Shown piece after piece: positions 22,513 to 30,094 of a stretch of 37,672 nt of DNA. Position 1 is the stretch's first letter; each line of letters starts with the position of its first letter. A program made the translations under genes and the position numbers. The notes below the pieces were generated by a model. It was not told where the DNA came from. It saw nothing but the letters and a program-made list of their open reading frames with translations, and made no database searches. The stretch is from the NCBI GenBank assembly GCA_016190485.1, contig JACPQN010000133.1, forward strand, positions 1 to 37,672, in the 5' to 3' direction. Origin of the DNA: Chloroflexota bacterium. Lineage in GTDB: Bacteria; Chloroflexota; Dehalococcoidia; SHYD01.

Positions 22513-22932
22513 ATGGCAGAATACCGCAAACCCCTACCACGAGCGGAGGACTATCCCCTCACCGAGCCCTTCTGGGAGGCGACCAAGCGCCACGAGTTGG
22601 TGATCCCCCGCTGCAAGCGGTGCAACCTCTACTTCTGGTATCCCCGGCAGGAGTGCCCCAACTGCTACCAGCGGGACCAGTGGGAGTGGACGCCGGTCAG
22701 CGGGCGGGCGCACCTGCACACCTTTACGGTGGTGCGTCAGCCCCAAAACCCGGCCTTCGCCGACGACGTGCCCTATGCCTACGCCATCGTCCAGTTGGAG
22801 GAGGGCGTGCGCATGATCTCCAACGTGGTGGGCTGCGCCATCCCCGACGACCTGAAGGTGGACATGCCGCTGATGGCCACCTTCGACGACGTGACGCCTG
22901 AGTGCACCCTGGTCAAATTCAAGCCCGCCTAG
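22513..22932 (+). CDS. DUF35 OB-fold protein with N-terminal zinc ribbon
   Basis: A 139-residue partner protein. The rubredoxin-like zinc ribbon has C34-x2-C37 (PRCKRCNLYFWYPRQECPNC spans 32-51) and C48-x2-C51. The OB-fold follows, with GRAHLHTFTVVRQPQNPAF and YAYAIVQLEEGVRMISNVVG. DUF35 proteins bind and position acyl-CoA substrates for thiolase-like partners: ChsH2 DUF35 with Ltp2, and the archaeal thiolase/HMG-CoA synthase complex. The gene starts 36 bases beyond the TAA that would end the read-through thiolase, and is followed by a clear terminator. This supports a two-subunit retro-aldolase or thiolase-like enzyme. Confidence 0.9.
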   Translation: MAEYRKPLPRAEDYPLTEPFWEATKRHELVIPRCKRCNLYFWYPRQECPNCYQRDQWEWTPVSGRAHLHTFTVVRQPQNPAFADDVPYAYAIVQLEEGVRMISNVVGCAIPDDLKVDMPLMATFDDVTPECTLVKFKPA

Positions 22933-22955
22933 CCGGGCTACAACGGGCCTTTCCG

Positions 22956-22987
22956 ACCGGCCCACCCGTAAAGGGTGGGCCGGTTTC
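22956..22987 (+). terminator. Intrinsic terminator after DUF35 gene
   Basis: ACCGGCCCACCC (22956-22967), loop GTAAA, GGGTGGGCCGGT (22973-22984), then TTC. This is a perfect 12-pair stem with a short T-tail, 23 bases past the DUF35 stop. Confidence 0.8.
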
Positions 22988-23054
22988 TGCTATCCTGGAT
23001 GGTCACGGTGGTCACCAGGCCGCCGTGACCGATACAACCAACCAAGGAGGGACG

Positions 23055-23564
23055 ATGAGCTGGCTGAACAGCCTCGTCATGTATATTCACATCCTGGCCG
23101 GCATCGCGTGGTTGGGCAGCATCTTCTACCTGCGGTTCTTGCTTCTGCCCGCTCTGATGCGCACGCCCCCCACGGTGCGTGGCCTGGTGATCATGGAGGT
23201 GGGTCCCTGGAGCATCCCTATAATCCTCCGCCTGGCGGAGGTGACCATAGCTTCTGGGATTGTGAACGTGGCCCTTGCGGGGCGGGTGACCCGCATGGAG
23301 CACTTCTTCACCTCCACCTGGGGCTGGGCCATCTTTGGGGGGCTGGTGGGTACACTGGTCATCTATGGCATTGGCCAGGCCGTGACCCGGCCCGTCACCC
23401 TCAGGGTCGCCGAGATCGCCCGGGCATCGGTGGCCGGCCAGGCGCCGCCTGATGCGCCGGCCTTGTTGGAGGCGCTGGCAGCCCGCCAGCGGCAGGCCCT
23501 GAACGTGCAGGCGGCCCTGGGCGCCCTGGTGGTGCTGGAGATGGCCGTCGCCCGCTTCTCATGA
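23055..23564 (+). CDS. Small integral membrane protein (CopD/DUF2269-like)
   Basis: A 169-residue protein with four hydrophobic segments. The first helix reads MYIHILAGIAWLGSIFYLRF, with the H-x-x-x-G-x-x-W-x-G pattern seen in CopD-type and DUF2269/DUF4149-like membrane proteins, where the His may bind haem or copper. TWGWAIFGGLVGTLVIYGIG is the third. The AAGGAGG at 23044-23050 sets the ATG at 23055. Its TGA abuts the stop of the convergent hydrolase gene: TCATGA holds both stop codons. The function is unknown. Confidence 0.65.
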   Translation: MSWLNSLVMYIHILAGIAWLGSIFYLRFLLLPALMRTPPTVRGLVIMEVGPWSIPIILRLAEVTIASGIVNVALAGRVTRMEHFFTSTWGWAIFGGLVGTLVIYGIGQAVTRPVTLRVAEIARASVAGQAPPDAPALLEALAARQRQALNVQAALGALVVLEMAVARFS

Positions 23565-25049
23565 GGCTGGCCCCTCCGGCTCGTAAGGGCGGTCCACCAG
23601 CGTCGCGGAGACCGACTGCGCCAGTTTCAGCAGCGCGGCGAGCAGGACCGCCAGCACCCCGTAGTCCAGTAGCAGGACCAGGGGCTGGCTCGCTGCCAGA
23701 GAGGTCAGCAGCGTGGCCAGAAGGCCGGGCGAGCTGGCGGCTGCGGCGGAGAGGAGCCCGCTGGTGGCCTGGTAGGCCTCGCCCTGGTAGGCGGCCAGCG
23801 CGCCCAGGCTGAGCGCGGCGGCCAGCAGGCGCAGGAAGGTCTGGGCGCCGACGCGTCTGCGCCGGCTGCGGATCCCGTCCCAATCGATCCTGCGCAGAGC
23901 CGCCGCATCCTGCCCCATGATCTCGTAGGCGAAGCGGGGGACAAACTCCAGGTAGTTCTCCCAGTAGGCCCCGTGGTCGTCGAAGAAGCTATCGTGGTTC
24001 ACCACCCGCACCACGTTCAGCTCGGCGCCGCCCCGGACAGCCCCTACCAGGTCGTCTCTGGGCTGGCCATGGGGGACGGGATCGTAGCGGGTGTAGACGT
24101 CCACCCAGCGCAGGCCCGCAGGGAGTTGCCGCCGCCACAGAGGTTGCTGTGCCGCTCCTACCAGCCAGCGGCGGGTGAGCCAGGCGAAGTTGAGGGAGCT
24201 TCCCGCAGTGATCAGCGTGGTAGGGATGGGTGGACCATCGGCGCCGGCCACGCTGCGCCAAAAGTCCGCGCCGCTCAGGCTGTAAAAGGCTGCCGTGGCG
24301 CCGCCGGAGTGGGCCAGCACCACCAGGCTGGCAGGAGGAGCTGTTCCGTCCGTGGGCGCCAGGTGCGGTCGGATGGCTTCGGCCAGGGTGTTGGAGATAG
24401 AGGCCAGTGAAGCGGGGTTACGGGCCATGGCCAGGAGATCGCCGATGCCAGCCACCAGGGTCTCCATCAACCCTCGCAGCACCCGCCGGGCCAGGTCCGG
24501 CGCCAGGAGCCAGGACGGGAGCAGCGACAGCAGGAAGAAGGCCACCCCCAGGGCCAGGGCAGCCAGGTAAAAGGCGTGCCACACGATGCCCAGGACGGAC
24601 CCAACCAGCCAGTCGTAGAGTCGGGAAGGGAAGGCCTTGGGCAGCGGGCGATAGGCCGGGTCCAGGCGTGGCGGAGGGTCGTCGCCGAAGACTTCCCGCA
24701 GCATCTTTGGCACGATCTCTGGTAGCTCCAGCAGCATCCGGTAGCCCCAGGTCAGCACTGCCGGCTCTGCCTCCGGATAGAAGGCGCTGGCCCAGTGGGC
24801 CTCTACGAACTCCCAGCGTTCGGTGCGCCGGGGGAAGACGATGCGCACTGTGGCCCTGGCCGGCCCCTGCTCGGGACGGAGTTGGGCGCGGAACTCCGCC
24901 GGCCCCACGCCGGGCCAGGCGGCCACCCAGCGCATGAGGGGCGCCACCACCTGCTCCAGGAACTCCCCTTTGGGCTGGCTGCCCACGCCATGGACCAGGC
25001 AGATGAGCCGTACGATTTCCGGCGGGTTCACCGGACCGGGCTGATTCAT
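23559..25049 (-). CDS. Predicted membrane-embedded alpha/beta-hydrolase
   Basis: A 496-residue protein that I do not assign to a named family. The N-terminal IVRLICLVHGVGSQPKGEF has the strand-plus-HG oxyanion pattern of lipases; VVLAHSGGATAAFYSL (H247-S248-G-G) is a plausible nucleophile elbow, and NHDSFFDDHGAYWENY carries likely catalytic Asp and His. Hydrophobic segments at about 146-182 and two or three between about 395 and 480 would anchor it in the membrane. Its start overlaps the stop of the upstream 170-residue gene (ATGA), so the two are translated together. Likely an esterase or lipase acting at the membrane; the substrate is unknown. Confidence 0.6.
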   Translation of the reverse strand: MNQPGPVNPPEIVRLICLVHGVGSQPKGEFLEQVVAPLMRWVAAWPGVGPAEFRAQLRPEQGPARATVRIVFPRRTERWEFVEAHWASAFYPEAEPAVLTWGYRMLLELPEIVPKMLREVFGDDPPPRLDPAYRPLPKAFPSRLYDWLVGSVLGIVWHAFYLAALALGVAFFLLSLLPSWLLAPDLARRVLRGLMETLVAGIGDLLAMARNPASLASISNTLAEAIRPHLAPTDGTAPPASLVVLAHSGGATAAFYSLSGADFWRSVAGADGPPIPTTLITAGSSLNFAWLTRRWLVGAAQQPLWRRQLPAGLRWVDVYTRYDPVPHGQPRDDLVGAVRGGAELNVVRVVNHDSFFDDHGAYWENYLEFVPRFAYEIMGQDAAALRRIDWDGIRSRRRRVGAQTFLRLLAAALSLGALAAYQGEAYQATSGLLSAAAASSPGLLATLLTSLAASQPLVLLLDYGVLAVLLAALLKLAQSVSATLVDRPYEPEGPAS

Positions 25050-25558
25050 CGCGGCGCTCCCTGGACGCTACGGAGCGGCTCCAGCACCCGGACAAAGGCG
25101 ACCAGGCGCGCCGCAACCCTGGCTGCATACGCTGCCGAGAGCGGTTCGAGGGTCTGCGTCTCATGCAGGCGGGTCCACCGCTCCGTCCACTGCTCTCCTT
25201 CCACGCCAGGGCCCAGGGCCGCGAGGATATGGGTCGCATAGCGACTATAGTGCGCGAGCCAGCGCGCGTTGACCTCGGGCTCGGCCTCGAAGTGGAGGCC
25301 CATCTCCAGGCGGTTGGTGCGGCGCTGCACCCAGACCTCGTAGTGGATGCGAAGGTCTTCGCCATAGTAGAAGGCCACCAGGCTGAAGACCGGGCCACGG
25401 ACGCGGAAGTCTCCTAGCGGGCCGGGGAGTTGCTGGCCCACCAGCTCCGGCAACAGGGCCAGGAACTCCTTGATACGCAGCTCCGGCTCTGGCGACGCAG
25501 ACCTTCCGAGGGAGCCTCGCCTCCGGCGGCCGGTGGCCAATTGCCTGTAGCTGGTCAC
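25046..25558 (-). CDS. Uncharacterised 170-residue protein coupled to the membrane hydrolase
   Basis: I do not recognise a family. The protein starts with a basic stretch (RQLATGRRRRGSLGR), lacks a signal peptide or membrane segments, and has mixed strands and helices: FRVRGPVFSLVAFYYGEDLR, IHYEVWVQRRTNRLEMGLHF and a helical C-terminus rich in Ala and Arg. The GTG start at 25558 has GAAGGAG just upstream. The end overlaps the hydrolase start by four bases (ATGA), so the two probably act together, perhaps as a regulatory or accessory subunit. Confidence 0.6.
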   Translation of the reverse strand: MTSYRQLATGRRRRGSLGRSASPEPELRIKEFLALLPELVGQQLPGPLGDFRVRGPVFSLVAFYYGEDLRIHYEVWVQRRTNRLEMGLHFEAEPEVNARWLAHYSRYATHILAALGPGVEGEQWTERWTRLHETQTLEPLSAAYAARVAARLVAFVRVLEPLRSVQGAPR

Positions 25559-25606
25559 GATGCTCCTTCTCCGACGACTCCTGGCTGCGACCGATGATGG
25601 GAGGGA

Positions 25607-26803
25607 TCATCCACCCGGTACGATCCGCAGGATGCGGTCGTCCTGCGGATCGGGGCGGCCCCGGCCATCCCGGTTGTTGGTGGCAAAATAGAGCGCGCCC
25701 TCGGGCCCCTGGACTACGTCCCGCAGGCGGCCATACTCCTGGTGGAACAGCGGCTCTTGCTGCTTCACCAGACGGAAGTCCGGTCCCTGGAAGGAGACCC
25801 GTCGTAGACTCTCCCCCGTCAGGGTTGCGAAGAAGAAGTCGCCCCTCCAGGCCCACAGGGTGTCGCTCTGGTAGAACACGGCTCCGCTGGGCGCAACGGC
25901 GGGATTGAAGGTGAGCAGCGCACCGGTGAAGCGCGGATCCCCTGCCAGCCCCTGCGCCTCAGGCCAGCCGTAGTTGGCGCCCGCCTGAATCAGGTTCACC
26001 TCGTCGTTGCCCACGGGACCATGCTCGGTGCTGTACAGTGTGCCGGTGGTGGGGTGCCATGCCAGTCCCTGGGGATTCCGGTGGCCGAAGGAGTAGATGG
26101 GCGAGCCCGGGTAGGGGTTGTCCGGTGGGATGGAGCCGTCGGGGTTGAGGCGCAGCACCTTCCCCGCCAGGCTGTCCAGACGCTGCGCCAGGGCCGGCTG
26201 GGCCGCGTCTCCCATGGTGATGTAGAGCTTACCATCAGGGCCAAACTTCAGGCGCCCGCCGTCGTGGATGTTGGCGCCGGGCAAGTTGTCCAGCAGCACT
26301 CGCTCGTCGCCCGCGCGGCCGGACCGCTCTGTGAGGCGGGTGACCCGGTTGCGGAGCTGCCTCCCCTGGTCCCGATAGGTATACATGACGTAGAGGTGGC
26401 CGTTCCGCTGAAAGGCGGGGTCCAGGGCCAGGCCCATGAGACCGGCCTCGGACACGGGCGCGACGGCCAGTGTAGCTACGGAGGCACCTTGCGCCTGCCC
26501 TCCTACCAGCACCCGAATACGCCCCGGGCGCTCGGTGAAGAAGAGACGGCCATCGGGAGCGAAGGCCAGCGCCCAGGGCACCTCCAAGCCGCTGGCCACC
26601 GTCTCCACCACCGGACGGAAGGGCCTGGCCGTCGCGGCGGGCGCGGTGGTGGCGCTCCCGACGGTGGGCGACGGGGTCATCTCTCCCGTCTGGCTCGGCG
26701 GGCCATCGGGAGATGCCAGGGCACAGCCCGCCACGGCGGCCAGGAGCAGGCCAAGGAGCAGCCGGGCTGCGCTTGTGAAGACGGCCGTGAGAAGGGAGGA
26801 CAC
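25607..26803 (-). CDS. PQQ-dependent aldose sugar dehydrogenase-like lipoprotein (YliI/sGDH family)
   Basis: A 398-residue exported beta-propeller. The N-terminus is a lipoprotein signal, LLLGLLLAAVAGC, with the lipid Cys at residue 27. Family features are VPWALAFAPDGRLFFTERPG, NIHDGGRLKFGPDGKLYITM (catalytic-type His), FGHRNPQGLAWHPTTGTLYS and TEHGP. Soluble glucose dehydrogenases oxidise aldoses in the periplasm with PQQ and calcium. No PQQ synthesis genes are nearby, so cofactor supply is open. The GTG at 26803 follows CAGGAGG by about 13 bases and gives a signal peptide of normal length. The gene stands alone, with the 170-residue gene 48 bases downstream. Confidence 0.88.
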   Translation of the reverse strand: MSSLLTAVFTSAARLLLGLLLAAVAGCALASPDGPPSQTGEMTPSPTVGSATTAPAATARPFRPVVETVASGLEVPWALAFAPDGRLFFTERPGRIRVLVGGQAQGASVATLAVAPVSEAGLMGLALDPAFQRNGHLYVMYTYRDQGRQLRNRVTRLTERSGRAGDERVLLDNLPGANIHDGGRLKFGPDGKLYITMGDAAQPALAQRLDSLAGKVLRLNPDGSIPPDNPYPGSPIYSFGHRNPQGLAWHPTTGTLYSTEHGPVGNDEVNLIQAGANYGWPEAQGLAGDPRFTGALLTFNPAVAPSGAVFYQSDTLWAWRGDFFFATLTGESLRRVSFQGPDFRLVKQQEPLFHQEYGRLRDVVQGPEGALYFATNNRDGRGRPDPQDDRILRIVPGG

Positions 26804-27029
26804 TGCGAGTCCAGGCCTCCTGGGTGTCCAGCGTAGCGCCCCCAGTGTAGCACAGCCCCCCTGTGGTTGCGGCGGCGGGCCCCCACCTTTGCCTGTAGAC
26901 CATCAGTGATTCTGTCCGCCATAGCAATCAAGGAAAATGCCATCCAGTCACCATCAGTCCTTTCATAGACTGACATTTTCACAGAGCAGTTACCCCCGGA
27001 CAATATCCCTGAGCAACGACAACGCCCCC

Positions 27030-27058
27030 TTGACAAATTCCTGCGTTTCTAGCACATT
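27030..27058 (+). promoter_or_regulatory. Promoter of acyl-CoA dehydrogenase copy 3
   Basis: TTGACA (27030-27035), 17 bases, CACATT (27053-27058). The -35 is perfect; the -10 is weak (three of six). TTGACAAATTCCT closely matches TTGACAATTCCTT in the promoter of the paralogue on the other strand near 16305. The 307-base gap 26804-27110 otherwise holds the upstream region of the sugar dehydrogenase gene, where I see no clear promoter. Confidence 0.5.
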
Positions 27059-27110
27059 GGGGCCAACGTCCAAGGCACTGGAAGCTGATAGGCCAAAGGA
27101 GGGAGACCGG

Positions 27111-28325
27111 ATGGAATTCGAGTTGGCGTACACCCCTGAGCAGGAAGTCTTCCGCACGGAGGTACGCTCCTACCTGGAGCGAATCATCCCGCCGTTAGGG
27201 ATCAAGTCTGGCCCCGGTGAAGGTGGCTACGAGCAGTGGCTCAAGCGGCGGGAAGTCGGCCGCAAGCTGGGCGAGAAGGGCTGGCTCTGGCCAACCATGC
27301 CCAAGGAGTACGGCGGCGGTGGTCTCTCCGGAGACCATGCGATCATTCTGGAGGAGGAGCTGGAGCGCTACGAGCTCTCGACTTCTCCCTACTACGATTC
27401 CGGCGCGCGGGTGGGCGCCTCCGCCATCCTGGTCTGGGGCTCAGAGGAGCAGAAGAAGTCCTTCCTGAACCCCATGTTCAAAGGGGAAGTGGTCTCCTGG
27501 CAGTTGCTGACGGAGCCGGAGGCCGGCTCCGATCTGGCCAGCGTGAAGACCCTGGCGGTCAAGGACGGGGACGACTACGTCATCAACGGCCACAAGACCT
27601 TCGTGGGATCGTCCCACGGGGTCGACCAGTTCTGGACCATCTGCATGTCGGACCCGAAAGCTCCCCGCCATGAGAACGTGAGCTGGTTCATGATCCCCGC
27701 CACGCTACAGGGCATCACCATCATGCCCCTGGACCTGCTGGGATCCGACAATGAGGGCCACAAGAACAGCGTCTTCTTCGACAACGTTCGGGTGCCGGCC
27801 TTCAACCTCATCGGCGGCGAGAACAACGGCTGGAAGGTGGCCACGACGCACCTGGAGGTCGAGCACGGTGGTGGTGGCCGCATCGGACGGAACCGCTTCC
27901 TGGAGCGGCTGCTGAACTACTGCGCCAGCGCCACGGTGGATGGAGCGCCCATCGCCAAGGACTCCGATGCCCGGGACGTTATGACGGAGATCTTTGCGGA
28001 CGCGGAGATCACTCGTCTCTTCGGGCTGCGCAACTTCTACCTGGTACATGCCAGGAAGCCCCGGTCCTACGGCGGACCGCAGTCGTCCTACTTCGGCAAG
28101 ATGTCCCGGCTGCGGCTGACCGGGCTCAACGTCCAGTTGCTGGGCTACGCGGCCCTGACCAACGACCCAACGTGGGGCGCGGCCGACGGCTACGTGGAGG
28201 CCCAGTCCCGCTCCGGGATCGTGGGCGTGCACCCGGGCGGTACGGCCGACGTGCAGAAGCTGATCATGGCGCGCCGCATTGGCATCGGCCGCACCACGCG
28301 AGAAGAGGCCGGGCGGCTGGATTAA
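27111..28325 (+). CDS. Acyl-CoA dehydrogenase family protein (copy 3)
   Basis: A 404-residue flavoprotein very similar to copy 2: MEFELAYTPEQEVFRTEVRS, GWLWPTMPKEYGGGGLSGDH, WQLLTEPEAGSDLASVKT, NGHKTFVGSSHGVDQFWTIC, TTHLEVEHGGGGRIGRNRFL, and an end HPGGTADVQKLIMARRIGIG. As in copy 2 there is no Y-E-G-T glutamate. AAAGGAGGGA at about 27096 sets the ATG at 27111; longer in-frame readings upstream cross the promoter. It has its own promoter and terminator. Recent duplication or transfer within the genome is likely, given the strong match to copy 2 and the opposite orientation. Confidence 0.92.
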   Translation: MEFELAYTPEQEVFRTEVRSYLERIIPPLGIKSGPGEGGYEQWLKRREVGRKLGEKGWLWPTMPKEYGGGGLSGDHAIILEEELERYELSTSPYYDSGARVGASAILVWGSEEQKKSFLNPMFKGEVVSWQLLTEPEAGSDLASVKTLAVKDGDDYVINGHKTFVGSSHGVDQFWTICMSDPKAPRHENVSWFMIPATLQGITIMPLDLLGSDNEGHKNSVFFDNVRVPAFNLIGGENNGWKVATTHLEVEHGGGGRIGRNRFLERLLNYCASATVDGAPIAKDSDARDVMTEIFADAEITRLFGLRNFYLVHARKPRSYGGPQSSYFGKMSRLRLTGLNVQLLGYAALTNDPTWGAADGYVEAQSRSGIVGVHPGGTADVQKLIMARRIGIGRTTREEAGRLD

Positions 28326-28338
28326 GCAAGACCAGCGG

Positions 28339-28377
28339 CTGAGGGGAGGCCCGTTTTCGGAACGGGCCTCCCCTCAG
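28339..28377 (+). terminator. Strong hairpin terminator after acyl-CoA dehydrogenase copy 3
   Basis: CTGAGGGGAGGCCCGTT (28339-28355), loop TTCGG, AACGGGCCTCCCCTCAG (28361-28377): a perfect 17-pair stem, 13 bases after the stop codon, followed by GGTTTCGG. The tail is only weakly T-rich, but the length and position favour a terminator. Confidence 0.75.
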
Positions 28378-28503
28378 GGTTTCGGTCTCCGGCCGTGGCC
28401 GCGGGGGCGGTCGACCTCTACACAGCACTGGCGGAGCGGCCCTGACCGGCCCCCTCGCTTTATGGCATAGACGGTTCTGGACCAGGACCAAAGGAGTCGC
28501 GCC

Positions 28504-29682
28504 ATGGACTACACCTTCACCGCCGAAGACGAGGCGTTCCGGAACGAAGTCAGAACGTTCCTGATGCGAGAGATACCCGCCTGGTGGGATGACGTACAGG
28601 ACATCCGGGAGTTCCCGGAGGCGTACGAGTTCTACAAGCAGTTCCGGAAGAAGCTGGCCGCCAAAGGCTGGCTGGCCATGGCCTGGCCAAAGGAGTACGG
28701 CGGCCAGTCTGCCACGGTCTTCCAGCAGATGATCTTCTCCGAAGAGACCGCCTACTTCGGCGCCCCTGCCGGTGGCCAGGGTGTGGCCTGGGTGGGGCCT
28801 GCTATCCTGATCTACGGCACCGAGGAGCAGAAGAAGAAGTATCTCCGGGCGATCACCGGCGCCGAGATCGACTTCTGCACCCTGTATACTGAGCCGGGCG
28901 CCGGGTCGGACCTGGCATCCCTGGTGACCCGCGCCCGGCGAGACGGCGACGAATACGTGGTCAGCGGCCAGAAGATCTTCAACGGTGGTGCGGACCTGGC
29001 CGACTATGGCTGGCTTGCCGCCCGCACCAACCCGGACGCCCCCAAACACCGTGGCATCTCCCTCTTTGTGCTGGACATGAAGACGCCCGGCATCACCGTC
29101 CGCCCCATGAAGACCATGTCCGGGTACGCCACTCATCCCGAGGTCTTCCTGGACGATGTGCGCATTCCCAAAGAGAACCTGGTGGGCGAGGAAAACCGGG
29201 GGTGGTACCAGATGGCGGTCTCCCTGGACTTCGAGCGCTCTGGCGCAAGCCGGGCCGCCGCCGCAAAGCGGGTCCTGGAAGACCTGGTCACCTACGCCAA
29301 GACGACGCGCCGCAACGGCCACACCTTGGCCAAAGAGCCTGGAGTGCGCAGCCGGTTAGCGCAGGTCGCGATCGAGATAGACGTCTCTCGGTACATCTCC
29401 TATCGCATCGCATCCCTGCAGCAGGCGGGCAAGCCCTTCAGCAACGAGGCCTCTACGGGCAAGGTCTTCGGCACCGAGCTCACCCTGCGCATCGAGAACG
29501 TGGCCATGCAGATCATGGGTCTCTACGGGCAGATGTTTAAGGGGTCCAAGCACGCCCAGATGGGGGGCAGGCGCACGTTCGAGTACCTGAACTGCTGGGG
29601 CGGGATGTTTGGGGCGGGGACTGCGGAAATCCAGCGCACCATCATCGCCACCCGGGGGCTTGGTCTGCCCAGGGGCGACTAG
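28504..29682 (+). CDS. Acyl-CoA dehydrogenase family protein (copy 4, FadE28/29-like)
   Basis: A 392-residue flavoprotein of a different branch from copies 1-3. It begins MDYTFTAEDEAFRNEVRTFL, has GWLAMAWPKEYGGQSA, FCTLYTEPGAGSDLASLVTR, NGGADLADYGWLAARTNPDA, VSLDFERSGASRAAAAKRVL and the C-terminal FGAGTAEIQRTIIATRGLGL. The catalytic Y-E-G-T Glu is replaced by Ala (F-G-A-G-T), a feature of one subunit type of the alpha2beta2 FadE enzymes that oxidise bulky side chains in actinobacteria. No second subunit gene is adjacent. AAAGGAGTC lies before the ATG at 28504. It is followed by a terminator. Confidence 0.92.
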   Translation: MDYTFTAEDEAFRNEVRTFLMREIPAWWDDVQDIREFPEAYEFYKQFRKKLAAKGWLAMAWPKEYGGQSATVFQQMIFSEETAYFGAPAGGQGVAWVGPAILIYGTEEQKKKYLRAITGAEIDFCTLYTEPGAGSDLASLVTRARRDGDEYVVSGQKIFNGGADLADYGWLAARTNPDAPKHRGISLFVLDMKTPGITVRPMKTMSGYATHPEVFLDDVRIPKENLVGEENRGWYQMAVSLDFERSGASRAAAAKRVLEDLVTYAKTTRRNGHTLAKEPGVRSRLAQVAIEIDVSRYISYRIASLQQAGKPFSNEASTGKVFGTELTLRIENVAMQIMGLYGQMFKGSKHAQMGGRRTFEYLNCWGGMFGAGTAEIQRTIIATRGLGLPRGD

Positions 29683-29709
29683 CGCCGCCCGTTAGCACAC
29701 CGCCACAAG

Positions 29710-29743
29710 AAGCGGAGGAGCCAGCAACGGCTTCTCCGCTTTT
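29710..29743 (+). terminator. Intrinsic terminator after acyl-CoA dehydrogenase copy 4
   Basis: AAGCGGAGGAGCC (29710-29722), loop AGCAAC, GGCTTCTCCGCTT (29729-29741) with one G-U pair, then TTC. It is placed 27 bases after the stop codon and about 70 bases before the end of the convergent tatA. Confidence 0.8.
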
Positions 29744-29811
29744 CACTGCGGGCTTGACAGCTGAGCCGAAAGCCGCACCGCTGTTTTTTCCTGCCCGAGG
29801 GCCCAAGGCGG

Positions 29812-29991
29812 CTAGTGCTCGTTACTCCTGGACTGGGGGGATTCTCCAGGCTCGTCGTGCACGGCGCGGCGGAGGTCCCGGATGCTCTTGCCCAGAGCTC
29901 CCCCCACCTGCGGCAGTCTGCCCACCCCAAAGATAATGAGGACAATGACCAGCAGCAAAAAGAGCTCCAAAGGGCCGAACCCGAAGGGCAT
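29812..29991 (-). CDS. tatA: Twin-arginine translocase subunit TatA/TatE
   Basis: A 59-residue protein. The sequence starts MPFGFGPLELFLLLVIVLII and continues FGVGRLPQVGGALGKSIRDL. This is the TatA layout: short periplasmic start, one membrane helix, the F-G-x-x-x-L-P hinge and an amphipathic helix, followed by a short charged tail (HDEPGESPQSRSNEH). TatA forms the pore of the Sec-independent pathway for folded proteins. AAAGGAGA lies seven bases before the ATG at 29991. The gene is divergent from the operon that encodes two Tat-signal proteins (30197, 34511), so a dedicated link is plausible. No tatC is seen in the window. Length is at the short end for TatA. Confidence 0.9.
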   Translation of the reverse strand: MPFGFGPLELFLLLVIVLIIFGVGRLPQVGGALGKSIRDLRRAVHDEPGESPQSRSNEH

Positions 29992-30045
29992 GGACGTCTC
30001 CTTTCTGTCCCAGAGCGTGGGAGACCGGTGAATAACCGCCTCATC

Positions 30046-30077
30046 ATAATATACTCCTCTTATAATATACTCCTCTT
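30046..30077. repeat. 16-bp tandem repeat in an AT-rich divergent promoter region
   Basis: ATAATATACTCCTCTT at 30046-30061 is repeated exactly at 30062-30077. It sits in the only strongly AT-rich stretch of the window (about 30040-30103), between divergent tatA and the molybdoenzyme operon. The repeats could bind a regulator of either side. Confidence 0.8.
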
Positions 30078-30088
30078 GACATAGTAGA

Positions 30089-30094
30089 TATAAT
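30089..30094 (+). promoter_or_regulatory. Candidate -10 element of the molybdoenzyme operon
   Basis: TATAAT (30089-30094) is a perfect -10, but a good -35 is not found 17 bases upstream; a TTGACA at 30076-30081 is too close (seven bases). Activator-dependent use, perhaps through the tandem repeats just upstream, is possible. The leader to the ATG at 30197 would be about 95 bases. Confidence 0.4.

Noticed and set aside
29679-30047. Minus-strand frame of 122 codons over the tatA region
   Set aside because: It is in a different frame from the real TatA sequence and gives a Ser/Trp/Cys-rich translation with no family pattern.
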